Source: Pseudomonadota bacterium
GTDB lineage: Bacteria; Pseudomonadota; Gammaproteobacteria; Arenicellales; UBA868
Assembly (NCBI GenBank): GCA_018661145.1
Contig: JABJIU010000205.1
Span: 1-11,475, forward strand
Direction of reading: 5' to 3'
Length of the DNA: 11,475 nt
Shown in pieces: positions 1 through 6,016 of this stretch. The translations under genes and the position numbers were made by a program. Each line of letters starts with the position of its first letter. The first letter of the stretch is position 1. Under the pieces are notes generated by a model. The model was not told the origin of the DNA. It did not search any database and was given only the letters and a program-made list of their open reading frames with translations.

Positions 1-2572
1 AGCGAAACACCCAGTCCCCGCCCGTTACGTCCGCAACAATAGTGTCCCCGGGCGCAAACTGCCCCGAGAGAATCTGCTGAGCCAGCGGATTTTCCAGTTG
101 CGCCTGGATGGTACGCTTTAACGGCCGCGCCCCGTACATCGGGTCGAACGCGGCAGTGCTTAACTTATCAATAGCCGCATCGGTTACACGCAATGTCAGG
201 TCACGTGCTGCAAGGCGCGCGGACAAAATGGCAATCTGGATCTGTGCAATTTCATGCAACTGCTCCCTGAGTAACGGGTGGAAAACGATCATATCGTCAA
301 CCCGATTGATAAACTCGGGTCGGAAATGCTGACTGACCACCGACATGACCTGTGATTTCATCTCGGTATAGCGATCCTCGCCGGCAAGCGCCTGAATCCG
401 GTCTGACCCAAGATTGGAGGTCATGATAATCACGGTATTCCGAAAATCGACGGTACGACCCTGGCCATCCGTTAAGCGGCCGTCATCTAGGACCTGCAAC
501 AGCACGTTAAACACTTCCGGATGCGCTTTCTCGACCTCATCCATTAGGATCACCGAATACGGGCGACGGCGGATCGCTTCCGTGAGATAGCCCCCCTCCT
601 CGTAACCGACGTATCCCGGTGGCGCACCAATCAGCCTTGCAACAGAGTGTTTCTCCATGAATTCCGACATGTCGATACGTACCATCGATTCCTGGGTGTC
701 AAAAAGAAACTCTGCTAATGCCTTGGAGAGTTCCGTCTTGCCGACTCCCGTTGGTCCGAGGAAGAGAAAGGAACCGTAGGGCCGGTCTGGATCTGAAAGT
801 CCCGCCCGGGATCGACGGATCGCATCCGATACTGCTCGGATAGCCTCCTCCTGACCGATGACCCGGTGATGCAATTCGGATTCCATCCGCAACAGTTTTT
901 CCCGCTCCCCTTCGAGCATCCGGGATACCGGGATACCTGTCCAACGGGCAACCACCTCAGCGATCTCCTCATCGGTCACTTTATTCCGCAAGAGTTGGGT
1001 CTCGCTGCCTGATTCATGATCCTGCGCATCTACGAGCTGCTTTTCGAGTTCCGGAATACGCCCATATTGAAGTTCCGACATCCGGGTAAGATCTCCGGCG
1101 CGGCGGGCCGCTTCCATCTCGCTGCGTGCCTGGTCCAGGGCTTCCTTGATATGTTGACTGCCCTGGACCGCTGCTTTTTCCGCTTTCCATATTTCATCGA
1201 GATCGGCATATTCGCGCTCGATTTCCGAGATTTCGCTTTGTAAAGCATCCAGACGCTTTCTGGATGCCTCGTCCGTATCTTTCTTGACAGCCTCTCTTTC
1301 AATTTTTAGTTGGATGAGACGCCGATCCAACCGATCCATCGACTCGGGTCTGGAATCGATTTCCATCCGGATACGGCTGGCCGCCTCGTCGACCAGATCA
1401 ATCGCCTTGTCGGGCAACCGACGATCACTGATATAACGATGCGACAAAGTTGCTGCCGAAACAATAGCCGGGTCCGTGATGTCCACGCCATGATGCACCT
1501 CATATTTCTCCTTGAGGCCACGCAGAATCGCGATGGTATCTTCAATGCCGGGTTCACCGACCAGGACCTTCTGGAAACGTCGTTCCAGAGCGGCATCCTT
1601 TTCGACATATTTGCGATACTCGTCCAACGTGGTGGCGCCGATGCAATGCAGTTCGCCGCGCGCGAGCGCGGGTTTAAGCATGTTTCCGGCGTCCATGGCA
1701 CCCTCTGCCTTGCCCGCACCCACCATGGTGTGCAGTTCGTCAATGAAAAGAATGACCTGACCCTCCTGTTTACTGAGATCAGTCAGCACGGCCTTGAGTC
1801 GCTCTTCGAACTCACCCCGGAATTTTGCGCCAGCGATGAGTGCTCCCAGATCGAGCGCAAGCAGACGCTTACCGCGCACGCCCTCAGGCACCTCACCGTC
1901 CACAATACGCTGTGCCAATCCCTCGGCTATCGCTGTCTTACCAACCCCGGGCTCGCCGATCAATACCGGATTATTTTTGGTCCGCCGCTGCAGAACCTGG
2001 ATAGTGCGGCGAATTTCCTCATCCCGCCCGACCACGGGATCAAGCCTGCCCTGCTCGGCGCGCTCGGTCAGGTCGATAGAGTATTTCTCCAACGCCTCGC
2101 GCTGCTCCTCGGCATTGGGGTCATTCACCGCTTCACCGCCACGAATCTCTTCAATGGCTTTCTCTACAGTGCCCGTGACAATGCCGGCGCCTTTCATCGC
2201 ATCGGCCAGTTGGCTCCGATCTTCAAGCGCCGCCAAAATAAATAACTCACTCGAAATAAATTGATCGCCCCGCTTTTGTGCGAGTTTGTCAGTGACATTA
2301 AATGCCCGGCCTAGATCCGCCGAGATCTGGACGTCACCGCCGGTGCCTTCTACACGGGAGTATCCGTCCAAAATTTCGCCCAGGCGGGATCGCAGGGCAT
2401 TGGCATTGGCGCCCGCGCGGGTCAGTAATGAGCGAACGGTGCCACCATCCTGATCCAGCAGAGCCACCATCAGGTGGGCCGGCTCGATGAACTGATGATC
2501 GCGGCCCACCGCAAGACTTTGCGCGTCCGCCAGTGCCATCTGAAACTTGGTCGTCAGTTTGTCCATTCGCAT
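1..2572 (-). CDS. clpB: ClpB protein disaggregase (C-terminal end beyond window)
   Basis: ClpB is an ATP-driven cytoplasmic Hsp100 ring that pulls polypeptides out of aggregates together with DnaK/DnaJ/GrpE. The minus-strand frame stays open for 857 codons to the window edge. That is about the full length of E. coli ClpB, so only the last few residues should be missing. Seen in order: an N-terminal Clp repeat domain (about 1-145), first Walker A GEPGVGKT at 206-213, Walker B ILFIDE with the DELHTMVGAGKA segment, a charged coiled-coil M domain (about 400-525), second Walker A GPTGVGKT at about 606-613, pore loop GYVGYEEGGY, and the C-terminal small domain with GARPLKR. The start at 2572 (MRMDKLTTKF) matches E. 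coli and has AGGAG 10 nt upstream; an ATG at 2566 is less well placed. Val149 is a GTG codon, the same place where E. coli starts its short ClpB form. No frameshift was seen. Confidence 0.98.
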   Translation of the reverse strand, partial: MRMDKLTTKFQMALADAQSLAVGRDHQFIEPAHLMVALLDQDGGTVRSLLTRAGANANALRSRLGEILDGYSRVEGTGGDVQISADLGRAFNVTDKLAQKRGDQFISSELFILAALEDRSQLADAMKGAGIVTGTVEKAIEEIRGGEAVNDPNAEEQREALEKYSIDLTERAEQGRLDPVVGRDEEIRRTIQVLQRRTKNNPVLIGEPGVGKTAIAEGLAQRIVDGEVPEGVRGKRLLALDLGALIAGAKFRGEFEERLKAVLTDLSKQEGQVILFIDELHTMVGAGKAEGAMDAGNMLKPALARGELHCIGATTLDEYRKYVEKDAALERRFQKVLVGEPGIEDTIAILRGLKEKYEVHHGVDITDPAIVSAATLSHRYISDRRLPDKAIDLVDEAASRIRMEIDSRPESMDRLDRRLIQLKIEREAVKKDTDEASRKRLDALQSEISEIEREYADLDEIWKAEKAAVQGSQHIKEALDQARSEMEAARRAGDLTRMSELQYGRIPELEKQLVDAQDHESGSETQLLRNKVTDEEIAEVVARWTGIPVSRMLEGEREKLLRMESELHHRVIGQEEAIRAVSDAIRRSRAGLSDPDRPYGSFLFLGPTGVGKTELSKALAEFLFDTQESMVRIDMSEFMEKHSVARLIGAPPGYVGYEEGGYLTEAIRRRPYSVILMDEVEKAHPEVFNVLLQVLDDGRLTDGQGRTVDFRNTVIIMTSNLGSDRIQALAGEDRYTEMKSQVMSVVSQHFRPEFINRVDDMIVFHPLLREQLHEIAQIQIAILSARLAARDLTLRVTDAAIDKLSTAAFDPMYGARPLKRTIQAQLENPLAQQILSGQFAPGDTIVADVTGGDWVFR

Positions 2573-2647
2573 GGTCGTTGCACTCCTAAAAATACGGCTT
2601 GAGACCTGTGGGATTCACGATGGAATCCGAAACCTTTTACACTATTA

Positions 2648-2675
2648 ATGTGGGGGTAAACTGAAGCGAATCAAG
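2648..2675 (-). promoter_or_regulatory. Sigma-32 (heat-shock) type promoter for clpB
   Basis: On the minus strand, CTTGATT (2675-2669) is followed after 12 nt by CCCCCACAT (2656-2648). This fits the heat-shock consensus CTTGAA / CCCCAT-T with the spacing known from groE and dnaK. It lies about 75 nt upstream of the clpB start and points into it, so transcription should begin near 2640. A second CTTGAAA at 2687-2681 is too far from the C-run (24 nt) to be the paired element. Confidence 0.8.
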
Positions 2676-2725
2676 ATGGGTTTCAAGATACCGGACCCTG
2701 ATGCTGGACACTAGCACTGTCTCGT

Positions 2726-2744
2726 GCCCCGGTGATAATGGGGC
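2726..2744. promoter_or_regulatory. Dyad GCCCC-N9-GGGGC enclosing a GATAAT box upstream of nadC
   Basis: GCCCC (2726-2730) and GGGGC (2740-2744) form a 5-bp dyad whose centre holds GATAAT (2734-2739), a plausible -10 hexamer 27 nt upstream of the nadC ATG. No convincing -35 is at the right distance: TGGACA at 2705-2710 is 23 nt away. It could be an operator over a weak promoter or chance. There is no T-run, so it is not a terminator. Confidence 0.3.
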
Positions 2745-2766
2745 TTAAACTCGATCGAAGAAAATT

Positions 2767-3615
2767 ATGAACCCATCGCAAGAACAGATTCATCAGCAGG
2801 TGGCATTGGCTCTGTCCGAGGACATCGGCGCAGGAGATCTCACGGCCTCGCTCATCAGTGCGTCCGAAAGCGTTCGCGGCAAACTCATCTGCCGGGACGA
2901 TTCCGTCGCTTGTGGGCGCAACTGGGTAGACGCGGTTTTTGAAACGCTCGATGCCGGTGTACAGATAGACTGGCATTGTGAGGACGGCGATGACCTCCAC
3001 GCTGGACAGACATGGTGCATCATCGAAGGACCCGTCCGGGCTATTCTTTCCGGAGAACGTACCGCATTGAACTTCGCTCAATTACTGGCCGGCACTGCAA
3101 CGGCGACAAGAACCTTGGTTCGTGAATTACAAGGCACACAGGCGCAACTACTCGATACCCGCAAAACCGTGCCCGGGCTGCGTCTTGCACAAAAGTATGC
3201 CGTGCAATGCGGTGGAGGCAACAATCATCGCCTGGGCCTCTACGATGGTATTTTGATTAAAGAAAATCACATTCGCTCGTCGGGCTCGATCGCATCTGCG
3301 CTTGCCGCCGCTGAGACCCATGCCGGGAGGGTTGACCTGATCGAGATTGAAGTGGAGAACCTCGACGAACTCTCCCAAGCGCTTCAAGCTGGCGCCCGGC
3401 GAATCATGCTGGACAACTTCTCAGTCATCCAATTGCGTGACGCGGTTAAACTGAATCAGGGCCGAGCCCAACTTGAGGCCTCAGGGAACGTCACTGCCGA
3501 GACGATCCGGGAGATCGCTCTCACCGGTGTGAACTTCATCTCCTGCGGCGAGATCACCAAGAACGTGCGGGCGATCGATCTCACGCTTCAGTTTGATTCC
3601 CCTTTGGCGTGCTGA
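2767..3615 (+). CDS. nadC: Nicotinate-nucleotide pyrophosphorylase (quinolinate phosphoribosyltransferase)
   Basis: This cytoplasmic enzyme converts quinolinate and PRPP to nicotinate mononucleotide, CO2 and pyrophosphate, the last step of de novo pyridine-ring synthesis before the common NAD pathway. The 282-residue protein has the usual family length and motifs: EDIGAGDLT (18-26), LSGERTALN (94-102), the substrate-binding LLDTRKTVPGLR (128-139), CGGGNNHRLGLYDG (148-161), KENH (165-168), EVE (195-197), LDN (215-217) and ISCGEITKNVRAIDLTL near the C-terminus. In the last motif a Cys and Glu replace the Val and Ala I would expect. The ATG at 2767 is preceded by a purine-rich GAAGAAAA rather than a strong Shine-Dalgarno. 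The gene diverges from clpB across about 190 bp, and its last 28 bp overlap the 3' end of the opposing TlpA-like gene. No nadA or nadB is in the window. Confidence 0.97.
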   Translation: MNPSQEQIHQQVALALSEDIGAGDLTASLISASESVRGKLICRDDSVACGRNWVDAVFETLDAGVQIDWHCEDGDDLHAGQTWCIIEGPVRAILSGERTALNFAQLLAGTATATRTLVRELQGTQAQLLDTRKTVPGLRLAQKYAVQCGGGNNHRLGLYDGILIKENHIRSSGSIASALAAAETHAGRVDLIEIEVENLDELSQALQAGARRIMLDNFSVIQLRDAVKLNQGRAQLEASGNVTAETIREIALTGVNFISCGEITKNVRAIDLTLQFDSPLAC

Positions 3616-4097
3616 TTAAGCCAGTCGGCCAATTGATCCGCCGTCACGGGTCCCACGTACGAATCCACCACCTGCCCTTTTGGCGAGATAAGAAAGGTGG
3701 ACGGTAACCCCTTGAGCGGCTCCATCGGCACCAAGGGCTGCTCGCCAATGATCAGCACGGGATAACTCACGCCAAACTCGGCAACAAATGCACGAATCTC
3801 GTCGATCGGGGTTTTCTCAAAGGCAATACCCAACACCTGCACCTGTTCAGAATGACGGTCCGCAAAGGCCATCAACTCCGGAATCTCACGGATACACGGC
3901 CCACACCAGGTCGCCCAAAAATTGACAATAACCCACCGGTTTCGATACTGATTCAGGCTTTGGGTAGTCCCCTCAACGTCCTGAAGCGTGTATTGCAGTG
4001 CATCGGCCGCAGCCAGACGCGGCACGGTCGGCCCGAAGCCCAATAAACCCGCCAAAAAAAGGGTGGCTATCCCTTTTCGGATATCCCATATGAACAT
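3588..4097 (-). CDS. TlpA/ResA-like periplasmic thiol-disulfide oxidoreductase
   Basis: This is a small exported thioredoxin-fold protein that should exchange disulfides with substrates outside the cytoplasm. The 169 residues begin with a basic start (IRKG) and a hydrophobic stretch (about 10-30) ending LAAADA. That is either a cleavable signal peptide with a likely cut near residue 31 or a membrane anchor. The redheaded-fold core follows: VIVNFWATWCGPC with the active-site cysteines C65 and C68, then EIPELMAF, and the cis-proline loop GLPSTFLI (P132). No lipobox is evident. This is the AhpC/TSA-like redoxin branch used in cytochrome c maturation and other thiol-reducing roles; no ccm genes are nearby, so the substrate is unknown. 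The gene converges on nadC with a 28-bp overlap and diverges from the small cysteine-rich peptide gene. GGA lies about 13 nt before the ATG, a weak ribosome binding site. Confidence 0.88.
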   Translation of the reverse strand: MFIWDIRKGIATLFLAGLLGFGPTVPRLAAADALQYTLQDVEGTTQSLNQYRNRWVIVNFWATWCGPCIREIPELMAFADRHSEQVQVLGIAFEKTPIDEIRAFVAEFGVSYPVLIIGEQPLVPMEPLKGLPSTFLISPKGQVVDSYVGPVTADQLADWLNQHAKGESN

Positions 4098-4142
4098 TAA
4101 TGAATTTTATCCGTCGATAGTAAACTGATGGTGGAAGCGTTC

Positions 4143-4173
4143 TTCACAGCGGGTTACTGTAATGCGGTATAAA
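4143..4173 (+). promoter_or_regulatory. Possible promoter for the cysteine-rich peptide gene
   Basis: TTCACA (4143-4148) and TATAAA (4168-4173) resemble -35 and -10 hexamers, though the 19-bp spacer is longer than the ideal 17. A start near 4180 would leave a leader of about 30 nt containing the GAGG ribosome binding site at 4200-4203. It lies in the 115-bp divergent region between the TlpA-like gene and the peptide gene. Confidence 0.4.
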
Positions 4174-4212
4174 GAATGTATCTGATCTTAGAGCAGTTTG
4201 AGGTTCATCCCA

Positions 4213-4392
4213 ATGAGGCAGTTCCTGGCTTTTGCCATAAGCATTCTGATTGGAACATCACTCGCCATTGCGGAGGGCCCGCCTACCAATGGGGACGCAG
4301 ATGCCTGGTGCGAAGCCAATCAGAATGATTGCGTCACCTGGTGCGAGAGTAACCCGGACGCCGAGATCTGTCAGGAACCGGAGTGCGACTGA
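4213..4392 (+). CDS. Small secreted acidic cysteine-rich protein, unknown function
   Basis: I do not recognise this 59-residue protein. It reads as real: the ATG at 4213 has GAGG 9 nt upstream (4200-4203), and residues 1-20 (MRQFLAFAISILIGTSLAIA) make a classic Sec signal peptide with an AIA cut site. An in-frame TTG at 4198 would add five residues and precedes the binding site, so it is unlikely. The predicted mature part (about 39 residues) has five cysteines (33, 40, 44, 53, 58), two Trp and 11 Asp/Glu, with no Lys, Arg or His at all. Two halves are alike: WCEANQNDC and WCESNPDAEIC. Such a peptide could be disulfide-bonded or bind metal, which is inference. It sits between a TlpA-like thioredoxin (divergent) and an exported rhodanese (same strand). 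Confidence 0.7.
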   Translation: MRQFLAFAISILIGTSLAIAEGPPTNGDADAWCEANQNDCVTWCESNPDAEICQEPECD

Positions 4393-4493
4393 TATATGAT
4401 TAAAATTCGTTGAAGTGTTGTGCTGGGTTTTTGGAAGGGCATCATACAGCCTCAACGCTCGATGAATCCTGCGGGCGCCGTCGTGTACCCGAA

Positions 4494-4521
4494 TCTGTAA
4501 ACGTTTGTAAATTTTGTAAAT
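4494..4521. repeat. Perfect 9-bp tandem repeat with a third imperfect copy (possible operator)
   Basis: TTTGTAAAT occurs twice back to back at 4504-4512 and 4513-4521. A degenerate third copy, TCTGTAAAC (4494-4502, 7 of 9 matching), precedes it with one base between. The AT-rich array ends 36 bp before the ribosome binding site of the rhodanese gene, a usual place for a transcription factor site or promoter. The rest of the 4393-4557 gap shows no gene; hexamers such as TACAAC at 4535-4540 are too weak for me to call a promoter. Confidence 0.6.
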
Positions 4522-4557
4522 AGAGAAAAAGCGATACAACAATCTGACCAACTGAAC

Positions 4558-4616
4558 AGGAGCGTGACTTTGAAAACCTGAAACTCTTAACTGCCGGTAC
4601 CCTGGGAGTAGCACTG
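4558..4616 (+). other. Detached ribosome binding site and signal-peptide segment of the rhodanese gene
   Basis: AGGAG (4558-4562) stands 7 nt before TTG at 4570, a good start site, but that frame reads TTG AAA ACC TGA and stops. The rhodanese frame continues upstream from 4617 as LKLLTAGTLGVALMLPLGAQA, an evident signal peptide, back to an in-frame TGA at 4545-4547 with no ATG, GTG or TTG. One extra A in the AAAA run at 4573-4576 would join the two, giving MKNLKLLTAGTLGVALMLPL and onward. So either one base is missing here (mutation or sequencing error) or translation starts at CTG 4578, 15 nt from AGGAG. Confidence 0.65.
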
Positions 4617-5222
4617 ATGCTGCCCCTTGGCGCGCAGGCAAACAAGCCCGTTGGCATTACCGGTGACACGATGGCTGTGACTGTCATGCACAACGGTTCT
4701 GCGATGGACATCACCCGAAACCAGGACAATAAAAATACGGTAAATCCAGCTTTCGCCAAAACCTCGCGTCCTTGCCCACCGTTCTGCATCCAGCCAGCGG
4801 TTCTGGCCCCCGGGGTTGAGACCATCGCTGAACGCGAAATGATCCACTATGCCAAGATGATGAGCGACGGTGATTCATCAATCGTCGTGGTGGACTCGCG
4901 GACACCGGACTGGGTTGCCAAAGGCACCATCCCCAGCGCGATTAACGTACCGTGGACCAAGTTGAATCCGGCCAAAGGTGCGACCCCAATCGAGATCGCC
5001 GAAATCATGCAGGATGTCTTCAATGTTGCAGAAAGCGAAGGTCTGTTTGACTTCACCAATGCAAAGACCGCCGTCATGTTCTGCAACGGCATGTGGTGTG
5101 GTCAGTCGCCGAACAACATCAAGAATCTACTCAAATTCGGCTATCCGGCACATAAGATCAAATGGTACCGGGGCGGCATGCAGGACTGGGAAATCCTGGG
5201 ACTGAGCACTGCCAAGCCATAA
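4617..5222 (+). CDS. Exported rhodanese-like sulfurtransferase domain protein (5' end disrupted or mis-read)
   Basis: This is a rhodanese-fold protein, a family that carries persulfide sulfur on an active-site cysteine; the substrate here is unknown. The coordinates use the first in-frame ATG, which falls inside the signal peptide, so the natural start is upstream near 4570 (see the neighbouring entry). Numbered from that ATG: a CPPFCIQP motif with C53 and C57, then the rhodanese domain with IVVVDSRTPDWVAKGTIPSAINVPW (89-113) and the active-site loop MFCNGMWCGQSP (154-165), which holds two cysteines, C156 and C161. The C-terminal WYRGGMQDWEILGL (183-196) is the usual closing motif of the domain. 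The signal peptide ending in AQA implies a periplasmic location. The four cysteines in two pairs go beyond the single catalytic cysteine of the fold. The gene ends 19 nt before a strong terminator hairpin and follows the cysteine-rich peptide gene after a gap of about 180 bp. Confidence 0.85.
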   Translation: MLPLGAQANKPVGITGDTMAVTVMHNGSAMDITRNQDNKNTVNPAFAKTSRPCPPFCIQPAVLAPGVETIAEREMIHYAKMMSDGDSSIVVVDSRTPDWVAKGTIPSAINVPWTKLNPAKGATPIEIAEIMQDVFNVAESEGLFDFTNAKTAVMFCNGMWCGQSPNNIKNLLKFGYPAHKIKWYRGGMQDWEILGLSTAKP

Positions 5223-5236
5223 GTTTCTGTATGTTG

Positions 5237-5269
5237 AAAAAGACGGGGCAGTGCCCCGTCTTTTTTTTT
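5237..5269. terminator. Strong intrinsic terminator, probably bidirectional
   Basis: GACGGGGC (5242-5249), loop AGT, and GCCCCGTC (5253-5260) form a perfect 8-bp GC-rich stem. It is followed by nine T (5261-5269) on the plus strand and by five T on the minus strand (AAAAA at 5237-5241). It fills the 50-bp gap between the convergent rhodanese and pgeF genes and should stop transcription from both. Confidence 0.93.
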
Positions 5270-5272
5270 GCC

Positions 5273-6016
5273 TCAGTGAGCAATCCAGATCAAGGAAGCC
5301 ATCCTTCCACACAAGCCCTGACGGCGATAGGAGAACCAGCGGCCGGCCTTGGCATAGGTACACTCCGTACTCGCCGCCACATAAGCCACGCCTATGCGCC
5401 TCAGCCGTGCCAGAATCAGACCTGGGAGATCCGCAAAATAATGTTCACCACTCAGTGCAACATGACTCTCATCCGCCGGGTTATTTTCGATCAGTTGGTG
5501 TCGCACATCATTACCGACCTCAAAATATTCTTGGCTGATCGCGGGTCCCACCCAGCAAATCATCTCTTGCGCAGTACTCGAAACTGCGGCGATTCCCGCC
5601 TCGAGCACTCCAACTGCGAGTCCGCGCCAACCTACGTGCAGTAGTGCAACAAAAGTACCCTCCCGGTCGCTGAGGAACACCGGCGCGCAATCCGCACTGA
5701 GCACGGCGCAGACGGTACGATCCCGATTCGTGAAACTGCCATCGGCTACTCTGGCCTCACACCAATGATCCAGTCCAAGAACGGTGTTCCCGTGTTGCTG
5801 GCTAAGCCACATGGGTGGATCCAGGAATCCGAGGGTCTTGTGCAGAACCTCACGGTGGGTTGCGACCTTGGCAGGTGTATCTTTTACGTAATCAGCAAAA
5901 TTGAATCCGTCGTACGGGTCATTGGGGCGCGAAGCACTGCGCTCTGTCGTGAGGGCATGCACGTGTGCCGGTGCGGGCCAATCGGGCTGAATCCACCTGA
6001 GTGCGGTGCTGTTCAC
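5273..6016 (-). CDS. pgeF: Peptidoglycan editing factor PgeF (YfiH/laccase-domain family)
   Basis: The family (DUF152, once called polyphenol oxidase or multicopper oxidase-like) contains PgeF, which in E. coli keeps L-Ser out of the peptidoglycan stem peptide; homologues also show purine nucleoside phosphorylase or adenosine deaminase activity. The 247 residues match the family length and carry its metal-site signature: QQHG (H75), SADCAPVFL (C110) and HVGWRGL (H127), followed by WVGPAIS and the C-terminal ECTY...FSYRR...GRMASLIWI. The start is GTG at 6016. It overlaps the rluD stop in a 4-bp GTGA, so the two genes are almost certainly translationally coupled, with rluD first. In E. coli the next gene is clpB; here a bidirectional terminator and four other genes intervene. 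The protein is predicted cytoplasmic, with no signal peptide seen. Confidence 0.95.
   Translation of the reverse strand: MNSTALRWIQPDWPAPAHVHALTTERSASRPNDPYDGFNFADYVKDTPAKVATHREVLHKTLGFLDPPMWLSQQHGNTVLGLDHWCEARVADGSFTNRDRTVCAVLSADCAPVFLSDREGTFVALLHVGWRGLAVGVLEAGIAAVSSTAQEMICWVGPAISQEYFEVGNDVRHQLIENNPADESHVALSGEHYFADLPGLILARLRRIGVAYVAASTECTYAKAGRWFSYRRQGLCGRMASLIWIAH

Noticed and set aside
1310..2245. A 311-codon open frame on the plus strand.
   Set aside because: It lies wholly antisense to clpB, whose reading frame has all expected motifs. Its protein resembles no family I know and it has no sensible start region.
2681..2687. A second CTTGAAA as an alternative heat-shock -35 for clpB.
   Set aside because: It is 24 nt from the CCCCC -10 element, which is too far, while the CTTGATT at 2675-2669 has the correct 12-nt spacing.
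4258..4905. Several minus-strand open frames of 64-127 codons across the small peptide and rhodanese region.
   Set aside because: They are out of step with the signal peptides, ribosome binding sites and domain motifs on the plus strand, and they have none of their own.
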